Assembly: GCF_006716265.1 (NCBI RefSeq)
Contig: NZ_VFOS01000002.1
Span: forward strand, 62,001 to 126,000
DNA length: 64,000 nt
From: Rarobacter faecitabidus
GTDB lineage: Bacteria; Actinomycetota; Actinomycetes; Actinomycetales; Cellulomonadaceae
Reading direction: 5' to 3'
Below are positions 52,516-61,331 of the stretch, one piece after another. The notes under the pieces are model-generated. The model saw nothing but the letters and a program-made list of their open reading frames with translations. It searched no databases and had not been told where the DNA came from. Positions within the stretch are counted from its first letter, which is position 1. Every line of letters begins with the position of its first letter. Position numbers and translations under genes: made by a program.

Positions 52516-53043
52516 ATGGACGGCAAGATGACTTCACCGACCGACCCCACGAACCCTTACCAGCAGGGCACGCCCGGGGCACAGGGCCCGGAGCCTACCT
52601 TCAACCAGGTGCCGCCAGAGGGCGCCAGTCCGTACCAGCAGCAGGCTCCCGGTTACGAGCAGCCCGCCACCGGTTACCAGCAGCCCGCCCCCGGGTATGG
52701 CCAGCCCACGCCGGCCTACGCCAGCGGCCCAGTCACCGACGACGCGCTGAGCACGGTCAAGCTCAACCTCTGGCTCTCAGTGTTCTTCTCCTGGATCCCG
52801 GCCCTGATCTTCTTCCTCACGCAGAAGGACGTCCCGGCCAACGTCAAGGACATCCACCGCGAGAACCTCAACTTCCAGATCCTCCGCACCATCGCGGGCC
52901 TCGTCGTGTGGATCCCGATCGTCGGCTGGGCGCTCTTTATCGTGCTGCTCGTGTTCGCGATCATCGCGGCGGTTCAGGCACCCGACGTCGTCGCGCAGGG
53001 CGGGACCTACAAGTACAAGTTCAACATCCAGTTCATCAAGTAA
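52516..53043 (+). CDS. DUF4870 family membrane protein
   Basis: A 175-residue protein (171 if it starts at the second ATG, 52528). A Pro/Gln/Tyr-rich head of about 70 residues contains repeats of the type YQQPAPGYGQP. The DUF4870 domain follows with VKLNLWLSVFFSWIPALIFF, NVKDIHRENLNFQI and two membrane segments, ending KYKFNIQFIK. Function is unknown; the family is common in actinobacteria and firmicutes. A strong terminator follows. Confidence 0.82.
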   Translation: MDGKMTSPTDPTNPYQQGTPGAQGPEPTFNQVPPEGASPYQQQAPGYEQPATGYQQPAPGYGQPTPAYASGPVTDDALSTVKLNLWLSVFFSWIPALIFFLTQKDVPANVKDIHRENLNFQILRTIAGLVVWIPIVGWALFIVLLVFAIIAAVQAPDVVAQGGTYKYKFNIQFIK

Positions 53044-53060
53044 GCGCCACGATGACCTGA

Positions 53061-53097
53061 CATCGGCCCCGGTTTCCCTGCGAAACCGGGGCCGATG
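53061..53097 (+). terminator. Hairpin terminator after the DUF4870 gene
   Basis: A perfect 15-base-pair stem CATCGGCCCCGGTTT/AAACCGGGGCCGATG encloses a 7-base loop, starting 17 bases past the stop codon. Confidence 0.8.
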
Positions 53098-53142
53098 GAC
53101 TTTCGCGGCCCGCCGCGCACGCCTAACGACTAAAGTGAACCT

Positions 53143-53718
53143 GTGCTGCTTTCAGACCGTGACATCCTCGCCGAGATCGAAGCCGGCCGAGTCCAACTGG
53201 ACCCGTACGAACCGAGCATGATCCAGCCGTCGAGCATCGACGTCCGGCTCGACAAGTTCTTCCGCCTGTTCGACAACCACAAGTACCCCTTCATCGACCC
53301 GGCCGCTGAACAGCCCGAACTGACTCGCCTGGTCGAGGTCGGCACCCAGGAGTCCTTCGTTCTGCATCCTGGCGAGTTCGTCCTAGCCTCCACCTACGAG
53401 CAGGTCACGCTGCCCGATGACGTCGCAGCGCGGCTCGAGGGCAAGTCCTCACTCGGACGGCTCGGCCTCCTCACCCACTCGACTGCGGGGTTCATCGACC
53501 CGGGCTTCACCGGCCACGTCACGCTCGAACTATCGAATGTCGCCACGCTGCCCATCACGCTGTGGCCAGGCATGAAGATCGGCCAGATGTGCTTCTTCCG
53601 CCTGTCCTCGCCTGCGCTGAACCCATACGGCACCGCAGAGTACGGCTCCCGCTACCAGGGTCAGCGCGGCCCGACGGCCTCGCGCTCCTGGCAGAACTTC
53701 CACCGCACAGACGTCTAG
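53143..53718 (+). CDS. dcd: dCTP deaminase
   Basis: A 191-residue enzyme with a GTG start exactly six bases after TAAAGT (leaderless). [15 protein letters not shown] opens the fold, [19 protein letters not shown] is the first motif, [20 protein letters not shown] the active site with catalytic Glu/Ser neighbours, and [16 protein letters not shown] the next. It deaminates dCTP to dUTP; the actinobacterial type of this length may also cleave dUTP to dUMP, as the M. tuberculosis enzyme does. It feeds thymidylate synthesis. Confidence 0.95.
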   Translation: MLLSDRDILAEIEAGRVQLDPYEPSMIQPSSIDVRLDKFFRLFDNHKYPFIDPAAEQPELTRLVEVGTQESFVLHPGEFVLASTYEQVTLPDDVAARLEGKSSLGRLGLLTHSTAGFIDPGFTGHVTLELSNVATLPITLWPGMKIGQMCFFRLSSPALNPYGTAEYGSRYQGQRGPTASRSWQNFHRTDV

Positions 53719-53733
53719 CAGCGACCCAGCGCC

Positions 53734-54765
53734 ATGGCCAAGCGGGTCGAGCACCTGCTCGCGATACCGACCGCGGTTCGCCGCGAAGAACTCGTCCTGC
53801 TTGCCGACGCGCGCTTCGGCGGCGCCCACGTCCAGCCCGGCCCCGGCCCGTGGGCGCTCAGCCTATCGCGGTACGCGACGCTGACTGAGGCGGAGCCGGG
53901 CGCGCTGGACCTAGCGCAGGCGACCGCGGTCGGGCTCCTGATGGACGAGCCCTTCGCCGCCCGCCTCTCCTCCGGCTTCCCGCTGCGCGTGCTGATCGCG
54001 GCTACGCTACGGGAGCGTGCCGAGCGCCCCGACTTCCCCCTCGCAGACCGCCACGGCGTCCTGCATCTGTTCGGCGAAACCGTGCCGGACAGGCAGGAGC
54101 GGCGCACCCTCGACTGGCTGATCGCCGCGGCGGCGCGCCTGCACGGGGCGGTCATCGTCGACTCGGGCAGCCGCGAGGCGGAGCGGTCGTACGCCGCCGC
54201 GATCCCGGACCCGCGCGCCGCCATGAATCTGACCGTGTACTCCCCGACGTGGCTCACGCCTCGCGCGGGCGAGCACGTGTGCGGCCAGGTGGTGCCGGGC
54301 AGCGCATTGCTGGACGGCGAGAGAGCCTGGCCGGGGCCGTCGCCCGACGCGGTGATCGTCCCAGGGAGGCAGCTGTCAGTGGACGAGCGCGTCGACCTCC
54401 ACGCCATCGTCGATGCTCACGACATCGCTGCGCTCCAAGGCGACGACTCGCTGGCCGGTTACGCGGTGGCGAGCGGGCTCGCCACCGGCGGCCTGATCGT
54501 CGTGGAGGCGGGACCGGTCGAGGTGCTACCGGTCGCGCTGCGCTCGCGCGCCGACCTCATTCACGGTTGCGTGCAGTATCGAATCGCCTGGGAGCCTGAT
54601 GACCCAGGGCTCGTCCACGGGGGCCACCTCACCGCCGAACTGGCGGTCGAGCAGGAGGTCGCCGCGCGCACCATCGCCGCCCTTGCGGAAGCGATCAGCG
54701 AGGTAGCGGGCGGGTACGTCCTCGATGACGACGGTTTTCCCCGCGGGCGCGTTGTTAAACTGTGA
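53734..54765 (+). CDS. Conserved hypothetical protein
   Basis: A 343-residue soluble protein I do not recognise. It is mixed alpha/beta, rich in Ala, Arg and Asp, with a segment AVIVDSGSREAERSYAAAIP and a regular C-terminal helix (VAARTIAALAEAISEVAGGY). No signal peptide or membrane helix. It begins 15 bases after dcd and ends 69 bases before mrpA, so it may be co-transcribed with dcd. A GTG- or ATG-independent promoter is not evident. Confidence 0.7.
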   Translation: MAKRVEHLLAIPTAVRREELVLLADARFGGAHVQPGPGPWALSLSRYATLTEAEPGALDLAQATAVGLLMDEPFAARLSSGFPLRVLIAATLRERAERPDFPLADRHGVLHLFGETVPDRQERRTLDWLIAAAARLHGAVIVDSGSREAERSYAAAIPDPRAAMNLTVYSPTWLTPRAGEHVCGQVVPGSALLDGERAWPGPSPDAVIVPGRQLSVDERVDLHAIVDAHDIAALQGDDSLAGYAVASGLATGGLIVVEAGPVEVLPVALRSRADLIHGCVQYRIAWEPDDPGLVHGGHLTAELAVEQEVAARTIAALAEAISEVAGGYVLDDDGFPRGRVVKL

Positions 54766-54834
54766 AAGCCGCCAGGTGAACCCCCGATCCGCGAGCTCAT
54801 AGCGGTCGGACACTGACGACAGGACATCGGATAC

Positions 54835-57771
54835 GTGCTTTGGTTGTTGACGCTTCATGCTGTGATGGCGCTCGCGGCGCCCATCTTGCTGCGTCACCTG
54901 GGGCGCGTCGGCTTCAGCGTCCTTGCCATCGCACCGGCCGCCGTTGCCGGCTATGCGCTCACGCTCACCTCGCGCGTCATGGACGGCGGCCAGGTCACCG
55001 AGCGAGTCACATGGATGCCGGCACTCGGCGTCGACCTGAGCTTCCGCATCGACACACTCGGTTGGGTGATGCTGCTCATCGTCGGGGCGATCGGCGCGAT
55101 CGTGCTGGTCTACTGCTCCGGCTACTTCTCCGCGACGGCAACCGGTTCCGGGAGATTCGGGGCGGTCTTCGTGGCGTTCGCCGGGGCGATGGCGGGCCTC
55201 GCGGCGGCCGACAACACGATCGTCCTGTTCGTGTTCTGGGAACTGACGACCGTATTCTCCTACCTGCTGATCGGGCACTATTCGGACCGTAAGGCGTCCC
55301 GGCGCGCGGCCATGCAGGCGATCGTCATCACGACCGCGGGCGGGCTGGCGCTGCTGGTCGGCCTGATCATCCTCGGCGAGACCGTGCCCGGCGGATACGA
55401 ACTGTCGACGCTGCTCGTATCAGCACCCTCGGGCGGGACGGCCGTGACGGCGGCCCTCGTGTGCGTCATCACCGGCGCCGCGAGCAAGTCCGCGCTCATT
55501 CCCACGCACTTCTGGCTGCCGGGAGCGATGGCGGCGCCGACTCCGGTCAGCTCCTACCTGCACGCCGCCGCGATGGTCAAGGCGGGGGTCTACCTCATCG
55601 CCCGGTTCGCCCCGGCCTTCGCGAGCAACGCCGTGTGGATCTCGCTCATCCTGATCCTCGGGCTCGGCACCTATCTGCTCGGCGGCTATCGTGCGCTGCG
55701 GCAGCACGACCTCAAACTCGTCCTTGCCTACGGCACGGTCAGCCAGCTCGGAATGCTGATCACCCTGCTCGGGATCGGCAGCCAGGCGGCCGCGCTCGGC
55801 GGGCTCGCCCTGCTGTGTGCGCACGCCATGTTCAAGGCCGCGCTCTTCCTGACCACCGGCGCCGTCGACGTCATCGCCGGAACGCGCGACCTGCGGAGGC
55901 TGTCCGGAGTGGGCCGACGAGTGCCGAGCCTCGCGGTCGCGGGCGGACTCGCCACCGCCTCGATGATCGCGCTCGCGCCGACCGCGGGCTACGTCGCCAA
56001 GGAGGCCGCGCTCGACGGCGTGCTGCACGCGGGGATCCCGGCGGCGCCCGACTGGATCGCCACGGCGGTATTCATCATCCTCGCGATCGGGTCAATGCTC
56101 ACCGTGGCCTACGGACTGCGCTTCTGGTGGGGAGCGTTCGCGACCAAGACGTCCGATCCGAGCCCGGCGACCGAGCAGTTCGCGTGCATCGAGCCCGCCA
56201 CGATCAAGAAGCCCTCCTACCTGCTGAGCGCCCCGCCGCTCGTCCTTGCGGTCGCGGGGCTCGTCGCGGGGCTCTTCCCGGCGACGGGTGAGCGGTTGCT
56301 CGAGCCCTACGCCGACCTGTTCCACGGCGAGCACGCGGGCCACCTGGCACTGTGGTCGGGCGTCACGCCCGCGTTCGTCGGCACCGTGGCCGCGATTGCG
56401 CTCGGCCTGCTGCTGTTCCGGTTCCAGGACGTCATCGAGGGCGCGCAGCAGAAGTTCGGTGGCAAGGTCGAGGCCGATTACCTCTACCGCCGCATGATGC
56501 GCAAACTCGACGATTTCGCGGCCGACGTCACCGGTTTCACGCAGCGCGGTTCGCTGCCGTTCTACCTGGGCGTGATCTTCTCGGTCTTCGCACTGGCGGC
56601 GGGATCGGCCTTCATCGCATCGAACGTGCCGCTGCGCCTTCGCCTGTGGGACTCTCCCGCCCAGCTCCTTCCCGTTGCCGTCATCTGCATCACGACCGTG
56701 CTCGTCGTGCGATCGCGGCGCCGGTTCAAAGCCGTCCTCCTAGCCGGATTCGCCGGCTACTCCGTCGCTGCCCTCTTCGTGCTGCACGGCGCGCCCGACC
56801 TTGCGCTCACGCAGGTGCTCGTCGAGACGGTCACGCTGGTCGTTCTGGTACTCGTGCTGCGCAGACTGCCGCCCTACTTCTCCGACCGACCGCTCGCGCG
56901 CAGCCGTTGGACGCGGCTCACCATCGCGATTGCCGCCGGCGTGGGGGCCATGGGCCTGGCCGTCATCGCTCCGAACGCGCGCATCCACGCGGCCATCTCG
57001 GACAAGATCGGCGACTTCGTCTACGAGTACGGCGGCGGGCGCAACATCGTCAACGTGATCCTCGTGGACACCCGAGGGTGGGACACCATGGGCGAGATCT
57101 CGGTGCTCCTCGTGGCAGCCACCGGCGTGGCCTCGCTCGTCTTCCTGCGCCGCCGAACGTCGGCGATCGAACGCGTCGGCGACCTCGACTCCGAAAAGAC
57201 CGATACGTCCGTGTGGGGCAACTCGCCGGATCCCGCCGCGCCCATGCGCCGCCAGGCCATCGCCGATCCCGCCGTGCGCACGGACAACAAGCCGACGTGG
57301 ATCAAGGCGAGCCGCACGCTCGCGCCGCAGCGGCGCTCCCTGATCTTCGAGGTGATCACGCGGATCGTGTTCCATCCCGTCATCGTGTTCGGCGCATTCC
57401 TGCTGTTTGCCGGGCACAACAAGCCGGGCGGTGGCTTCGCCGCAGGGCTCGTGGTGGGCATCGCGCTCATCATCCGATACCTCGCGGGCGGCCGCTATGA
57501 ACTGGCGGAGGCTTTGCCCGTCCAGCCGGGTTCGCTGCTCGGCTCCGGACTCGTCCTGGCTGTCGGCACTGGATTGGCTGCCCTGATCACGAAGGGCACG
57601 ATGCTCGAGTCAGTGATATGGAAGTTCCACCTCCCGATCTTCGGTGACGTCAAGATCGTCTCGTCCCTGTTCTTCGATATCGGCGTGTTCCTCGTCGTCG
57701 TGGGGCTCGTGCTCGACATCCTCCGTTCCCTGGGTGCTGAGATCGACAAGCAAGGGGAGGTCACCCGATGA
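54835..57771 (+). CDS. mrpA: Mrp Na+/H+ antiporter subunit A fused to subunit B
   Basis: A 978-residue polytopic protein. The first part is an NuoL-like proton-transport domain with the conserved Glu/Lys helices (FVFWELTTVFSYLLIGHYSD, KSALIPTHFWLPGAMAAPTP, SSYLHAAAMVKAGVYLIARF). The middle has the MrpA-specific helices (LHGAPDLALTQVLVETVTLV). The last about 140 residues are an MnhB domain (HPVIVFGAFLLFAGHNKPGG), so a separate mrpB is absent. The Mrp complex exports sodium in exchange for protons and supports alkaline and salt tolerance. GTG start; leads a six-gene operon. Confidence 0.94.
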   Translation: MLWLLTLHAVMALAAPILLRHLGRVGFSVLAIAPAAVAGYALTLTSRVMDGGQVTERVTWMPALGVDLSFRIDTLGWVMLLIVGAIGAIVLVYCSGYFSATATGSGRFGAVFVAFAGAMAGLAAADNTIVLFVFWELTTVFSYLLIGHYSDRKASRRAAMQAIVITTAGGLALLVGLIILGETVPGGYELSTLLVSAPSGGTAVTAALVCVITGAASKSALIPTHFWLPGAMAAPTPVSSYLHAAAMVKAGVYLIARFAPAFASNAVWISLILILGLGTYLLGGYRALRQHDLKLVLAYGTVSQLGMLITLLGIGSQAAALGGLALLCAHAMFKAALFLTTGAVDVIAGTRDLRRLSGVGRRVPSLAVAGGLATASMIALAPTAGYVAKEAALDGVLHAGIPAAPDWIATAVFIILAIGSMLTVAYGLRFWWGAFATKTSDPSPATEQFACIEPATIKKPSYLLSAPPLVLAVAGLVAGLFPATGERLLEPYADLFHGEHAGHLALWSGVTPAFVGTVAAIALGLLLFRFQDVIEGAQQKFGGKVEADYLYRRMMRKLDDFAADVTGFTQRGSLPFYLGVIFSVFALAAGSAFIASNVPLRLRLWDSPAQLLPVAVICITTVLVVRSRRRFKAVLLAGFAGYSVAALFVLHGAPDLALTQVLVETVTLVVLVLVLRRLPPYFSDRPLARSRWTRLTIAIAAGVGAMGLAVIAPNARIHAAISDKIGDFVYEYGGGRNIVNVILVDTRGWDTMGEISVLLVAATGVASLVFLRRRTSAIERVGDLDSEKTDTSVWGNSPDPAAPMRRQAIADPAVRTDNKPTWIKASRTLAPQRRSLIFEVITRIVFHPVIVFGAFLLFAGHNKPGGGFAAGLVVGIALIIRYLAGGRYELAEALPVQPGSLLGSGLVLAVGTGLAALITKGTMLESVIWKFHLPIFGDVKIVSSLFFDIGVFLVVVGLVLDILRSLGAEIDKQGEVTR

Positions 57772-58244
57772 TCGACACCATCCCGGCCGCGGTCCTCGTC
57801 GTCGCCGTCGGCGCGTTCGTGATCTCGGGCGTCTACCTGATGCTGGAGCGGTCGCTGACACGTGTCCTGCTCGGCTTCGTGCTGGTGGGCAACGGCGTCA
57901 ATCTCATGTTCCTCATCGCTGCCGGCCGGGCGGGATTCGCCCCGATCGTCGGCGAGTCCGACGAATCGACGTGGACCGATCCGATCCCGCAGGCGATGGT
58001 CCTGACCGCGATCGTCATCACGCTCGGTCTGGTCGCATTCGTGCTGGCGATGGCCTACCGCTCGTGGCAGTTGCACGGCCACGACGAGGTGCAGGACGAC
58101 CTTGAGGATCGGCGTATCGCGCGCCTCGCGGCGCGCAACGCACCCGCACTCTTCGACACGGACACGGACACGACCGACCGCACCATCCTCGACGATCAGG
58201 CGGCCGACGTGCGTGACGAGACGGGGGAGGACGCCAGATCATGA
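57768..58244 (+). CDS. mrpC: Mrp antiporter subunit C
   Basis: A 158-residue NuoK-like subunit with three membrane helices: AVLVVAVGAFVISGVYLMLE, LLGFVLVGNGVNLMFLIAAG and MVLTAIVITLGLVAFVLAMA. DPIPQAMVLTAIVI is the usual signature. A polar C-terminal extension of about 50 residues (DDLEDRRIARLAARN...) is longer than in bacilli. Its ATG overlaps the mrpA stop by 4 bases. Confidence 0.93.
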   Translation: MIDTIPAAVLVVAVGAFVISGVYLMLERSLTRVLLGFVLVGNGVNLMFLIAAGRAGFAPIVGESDESTWTDPIPQAMVLTAIVITLGLVAFVLAMAYRSWQLHGHDEVQDDLEDRRIARLAARNAPALFDTDTDTTDRTILDDQAADVRDETGEDARS

Positions 58245-59740
58245 CGCCCACCTACCTGCTGCCGCTTCCCGTCGTGATCCCGTTGTTCACGGCGGGCCTG
58301 ACCCTTGCCCTGTGGCGGGTCCCCAAACTCCAGCGGGTCCTGTCCGTCACTGCGCTGCTCGCGATGGTAGTGGTCGGCCTCATGCTCGTCGTGAACGTCG
58401 ACGTCGGCACCCTCGTGATGCATATCGGCGGCTGGCAGGCGCCCCTCGGGATCGATCTGGTCGCCGACCGGCTCACGGCGCTCATGCTGACCGTGTCGTC
58501 GTTCGTGTTGCTCTGCGTCTTGCTCTACTCCCTCGGGCAGGACGTCGCCGACGGCGCCGCCGAGGCGCCGGTCTCGATCTATCACCCGACCTATCTCGTT
58601 CTGGCGGCCGGAGTCTCGAACGCGTTCCTCGCGGGGGACCTGTTCAACATGTATGTCGGCTTCGAGATACTCCTGGTCGCGAGCTATGTGCTGCTCACCC
58701 TCGGGGGAACCGGTGAGCGGATCCGAGCTGGCGCGATCTACGTCGTCGTGGCGCTCGCGTCGTCCGTCGTCTTCCTCACCGCGCTCGCCATCACCTACGC
58801 GGCAACGGGCACGGTCAACCTCGCCCAACTGGCGCAGCGCCTACCGGAGATAGATCCCGGCGTCAGCCTCGCAATCCAGCTGCTCCTCCTCCTGGCCTTC
58901 GGCATCAAGGCGGCCATCTTCCCGCTGTCGGCGTGGCTGCCGGACTCCTATCCGACGGCCCCGGCGCCGGTCACGGCCGTCTTCGCCGGCCTGCTGACCA
59001 AAGTCGGCATCTACGCCATCATGCGCACGCAGACGCTCCTGTTCCCCAGTGGCCGGCTCGACGAAATGCTGATGTGGCTCGCTCTGGCCACGATGCTGCT
59101 GGGCATCCTGGGGGCCGTCGCGCAGAGCGACATCAAGCGTCTGCTCTCCTTCACGCTGGTCAGCCACATCGGCTACTTGCTGTTCGGCATAGCCCTTTCG
59201 TCGCGCATCGGCATGGCCAGCGCGGTGTTCTACATCATTCACCACATCACGGTGCAGACCGTTCTCTTCCTCGTGGTGGGCCTGATAGAGCGCCGCGGCG
59301 GAACGACGAACCTCGAACGGCTCGGCGGGCTGGCGAAGGCATCCCCGGGCCTGGCGATCCTGTTCTTCGTACCGGCGATGTCGCTGTCCGGCATCCCACC
59401 GCTGTCGGGCTTCCTCGGCAAACTCGGCCTCCTGCAGGCCGGCGTCGCAAGTGGCACGCCGACGGCCTACGTGCTCGTAGTCGGTTCGGTGCTGACCTCC
59501 CTGCTCACTCTCTACGCGCTGGTCAAGGCCTGGAACAAGGCCTTCTGGCAGGCCCCGGCGATGGAACTGCCGAACGAGCGGCTGCCGCGCACGATGGTGT
59601 TCCCCACCTCGATGCTGCTGGTCGTCATGGTCGGTCTCACCTTCATTGCGGGCCCGCTGTTCGACTACACCGGGCGCGCGGCGGACGAGTTGCTCACCCC
59701 GGACGCATACGTGTCATCGGTGCTGGGAGGTTCGTCATGA
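58241..59740 (+). CDS. mrpD: Mrp antiporter subunit D
   Basis: A 499-residue NuoM/N-like subunit with about fourteen helices. FNMYVGFEILLVASYVLLTL includes the conserved Glu, KAAIFPLSAWLPDSYPTAPA the conserved Lys region, and SLSGIPPLSGFLGKLGLLQA the broken helix. It provides a second proton-transport path in the complex. Overlaps both neighbours by 4 bases. Confidence 0.94.
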   Translation: MTPTYLLPLPVVIPLFTAGLTLALWRVPKLQRVLSVTALLAMVVVGLMLVVNVDVGTLVMHIGGWQAPLGIDLVADRLTALMLTVSSFVLLCVLLYSLGQDVADGAAEAPVSIYHPTYLVLAAGVSNAFLAGDLFNMYVGFEILLVASYVLLTLGGTGERIRAGAIYVVVALASSVVFLTALAITYAATGTVNLAQLAQRLPEIDPGVSLAIQLLLLLAFGIKAAIFPLSAWLPDSYPTAPAPVTAVFAGLLTKVGIYAIMRTQTLLFPSGRLDEMLMWLALATMLLGILGAVAQSDIKRLLSFTLVSHIGYLLFGIALSSRIGMASAVFYIIHHITVQTVLFLVVGLIERRGGTTNLERLGGLAKASPGLAILFFVPAMSLSGIPPLSGFLGKLGLLQAGVASGTPTAYVLVVGSVLTSLLTLYALVKAWNKAFWQAPAMELPNERLPRTMVFPTSMLLVVMVGLTFIAGPLFDYTGRAADELLTPDAYVSSVLGGSS

Positions 59741-60324
59741 TGACGCCGCACCGCAGAGGCGGCAAGACGTCCCTCATCGGCGTGCTGGTGCTCACCCTCA
59801 TGTGGGCGCTACTGTGGGGGACCTTCGCGCCCGGAACGCTCGTCGCGGGACTGCTGGTGGCCATCGTGATCGTCCTGACGTTGCCCCTGACCCGGGTGGG
59901 TTTCGCGGGCAAGGTCCGGCCCTGGTACGTGCTGGTCCTGCTCGTCTGGTTCCACTGGGATCTGCTCCGGGCGTCATTCCAGGTGGCGGCGCTCGCATTC
60001 CGGCGCAGGACGCCCCGCGGCGCGATCATCGGGGTGCGCCTACGCCGTGCGAATGACCTGACGATGACGGCGGTCGCGCAGATCAGCGCGCTCCTTCCCG
60101 GGACGCTCGTCGTGGATGCGCATCGTATGACGGGCGTCCTGTACCTGCACGTGCTCGACATCGATGTGGCGGGCGGCGCCGACAAAGTGCGCGCCGACGT
60201 GCTCACGCTCGAGGCCCGCGTGATGCGTGCCATGGGCTCGACCAAGGACCTGGACGAGTTCTCCCTGACTCGATCCAGCCGCGCTTCGAGCGCGAGCGGC
60301 ACCACCGGGGAGCGTCTGCCATGA
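59737..60324 (+). CDS. mrpE: Mrp antiporter subunit E
   Basis: A 195-residue subunit from the ATG overlapping the mrpD stop. Two or three N-terminal helices (LIGVLVLTLMWALLWGTFAP, TLVAGLLVAIVIVLTLPL, WYVLVLLVWFHWDLLRASFQ) are followed by a cytoplasmic domain with MTAVAQISALLPGTLVVDAH and MTGVLYLHVLDID, typical of MrpE. Confidence 0.92.
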   Translation: MMTPHRRGGKTSLIGVLVLTLMWALLWGTFAPGTLVAGLLVAIVIVLTLPLTRVGFAGKVRPWYVLVLLVWFHWDLLRASFQVAALAFRRRTPRGAIIGVRLRRANDLTMTAVAQISALLPGTLVVDAHRMTGVLYLHVLDIDVAGGADKVRADVLTLEARVMRAMGSTKDLDEFSLTRSSRASSASGTTGERLP

Positions 60325-60737
60325 TCTACCTGTACATCGCGTGCGCCGTCATGCTGCTGGTCGCGGCCATTCTCGCGATCATGCGCGCCGAGCGCGGCCC
60401 GTCCATGCTCGATCGCACGGTCGCGCTCGATCTGTTCGCCACGGTGATCGTGGCGGGCATCGCGACCGAGGCCGCGTGGTCCAAGCGGGTCGACATCCTG
60501 CCGGTACTCGTGACGCTGTCCATGGTCGGCTTCATCTCGTCGGTTGTCTTCGCGCGCTTCGCATCCGTCGAACCGGCCGAGGCCCGGCGCATCAAGTCGG
60601 CCGCCGAGGTGGAACTCGAGCTCGCCCGCCGGCTTGCCGAGGAGGCCGCCCAGGACGAGGCGGAGATCCTGGCGCACCAGCGACTGCTCGATCAGCAGGG
60701 TGCGGCGACTCCGACTCCGCGAGGGGAGGAGCAATGA
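60321..60737 (+). CDS. mrpF: Mrp antiporter subunit F
   Basis: A 138-residue subunit with three helices: LYIACAVMLLVAAILAIMRA, RTVALDLFATVIVAGIATEA and ILPVLVTLSMVGFISSVVFA. GPSMLDRTVALDL is the family signature. A charged C-terminal extension of about 45 residues (LARRLAEEAAQDEAEILAHQ) is a coiled helix not usual in short MrpF proteins. Confidence 0.92.
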   Translation: MIYLYIACAVMLLVAAILAIMRAERGPSMLDRTVALDLFATVIVAGIATEAAWSKRVDILPVLVTLSMVGFISSVVFARFASVEPAEARRIKSAAEVELELARRLAEEAAQDEAEILAHQRLLDQQGAATPTPRGEEQ

Positions 60738-61117
60738 CCTGGTCACATGTCGCCGATGCCGCTGCCGCGATCCTGCTGTTCGCGGGGTGCGCGCTGACCC
60801 TCGCGGCCGGGGTCGGCATCACGCGTTTCCCCGACCTGCTCGCGCGTATCCACGCCGCCGCCAAGCCGCAGGTGCTCGGACTGTTGCTCGTGCTGACGGC
60901 CGAGGCGCTGCGCGTGCGGAGTTGGCCGGTCCTCGGCATGCTCCTAGTCGTGGTCGTCTTCCAGTTCCTGACGATCCCCGTCGCCGCGCACATGGTCGCC
61001 CGCGGCGGCTACCGCACGGACCAGCTCAACAGGGATCTGCTGGTGGTGGACGACCTGCGCGACGACATGGCGGCGGCCGCCAAGGCCGAGAAGAACGAGA
61101 CGCACTACGACGATTGA
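60734..61117 (+). CDS. mrpG: Mrp antiporter subunit G
   Basis: A 127-residue subunit with three helices; GITRFPDLLARIHAAAKPQV is the MrpG signature and FLTIPVAAHMVARGGYR the last helix end. The ATG overlaps the mrpF stop. It completes the operon A/B-C-D-E-F-G and is followed by two hairpins. Confidence 0.93.
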   Translation: MTWSHVADAAAAILLFAGCALTLAAGVGITRFPDLLARIHAAAKPQVLGLLLVLTAEALRVRSWPVLGMLLVVVVFQFLTIPVAAHMVARGGYRTDQLNRDLLVVDDLRDDMAAAAKAEKNETHYDD

Positions 61118-61182
61118 CCGGCCCCGCCACCCCGGGCCGGCGTACTGACGCACGGGGCCCGCGCGATTTCGAGCGCGGCCCC
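61118..61182 (+). terminator. Two consecutive hairpins ending the Mrp operon
   Basis: CCGGCCC/GGGCCGG (61118-61140) and GGGGCCCGCGC/GCGCGGCCCC (61154-61182, one bulge) follow directly after mrpG, the first overlapping its stop codon. Together they probably end transcription. Confidence 0.6.
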
Positions 61183-61202
61183 TGACCTAGCACTAACGTG
61201 AA

Positions 61203-61221
61203 TCTCAGGGTTCTCTCAGGG
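61203..61221. promoter_or_regulatory. Direct repeat TCTCAGGG-N3-TCTCAGGG, OmpR-type response regulator site
   Basis: Two identical octamers (61203-61210 and 61214-61221) with 11-base period lie 110 bases before the ABC transporter ATPase. OmpR/PhoB-family regulators bind head-to-tail repeats with this period, and CTCAG-type repeats often precede MacB-like ABC operons in actinobacteria. No two-component genes are in the window. Confidence 0.6.
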
Positions 61222-61331
61222 CCACCCCCGATTTACCGCAACTCGATGCCGCGAAAGACTGGCACAGCAAACGCAATACCTGGGAGTACCGAGTCGATCC
61301 ACCGGATCGCCGATCAGCAAGGAGACCCGTC

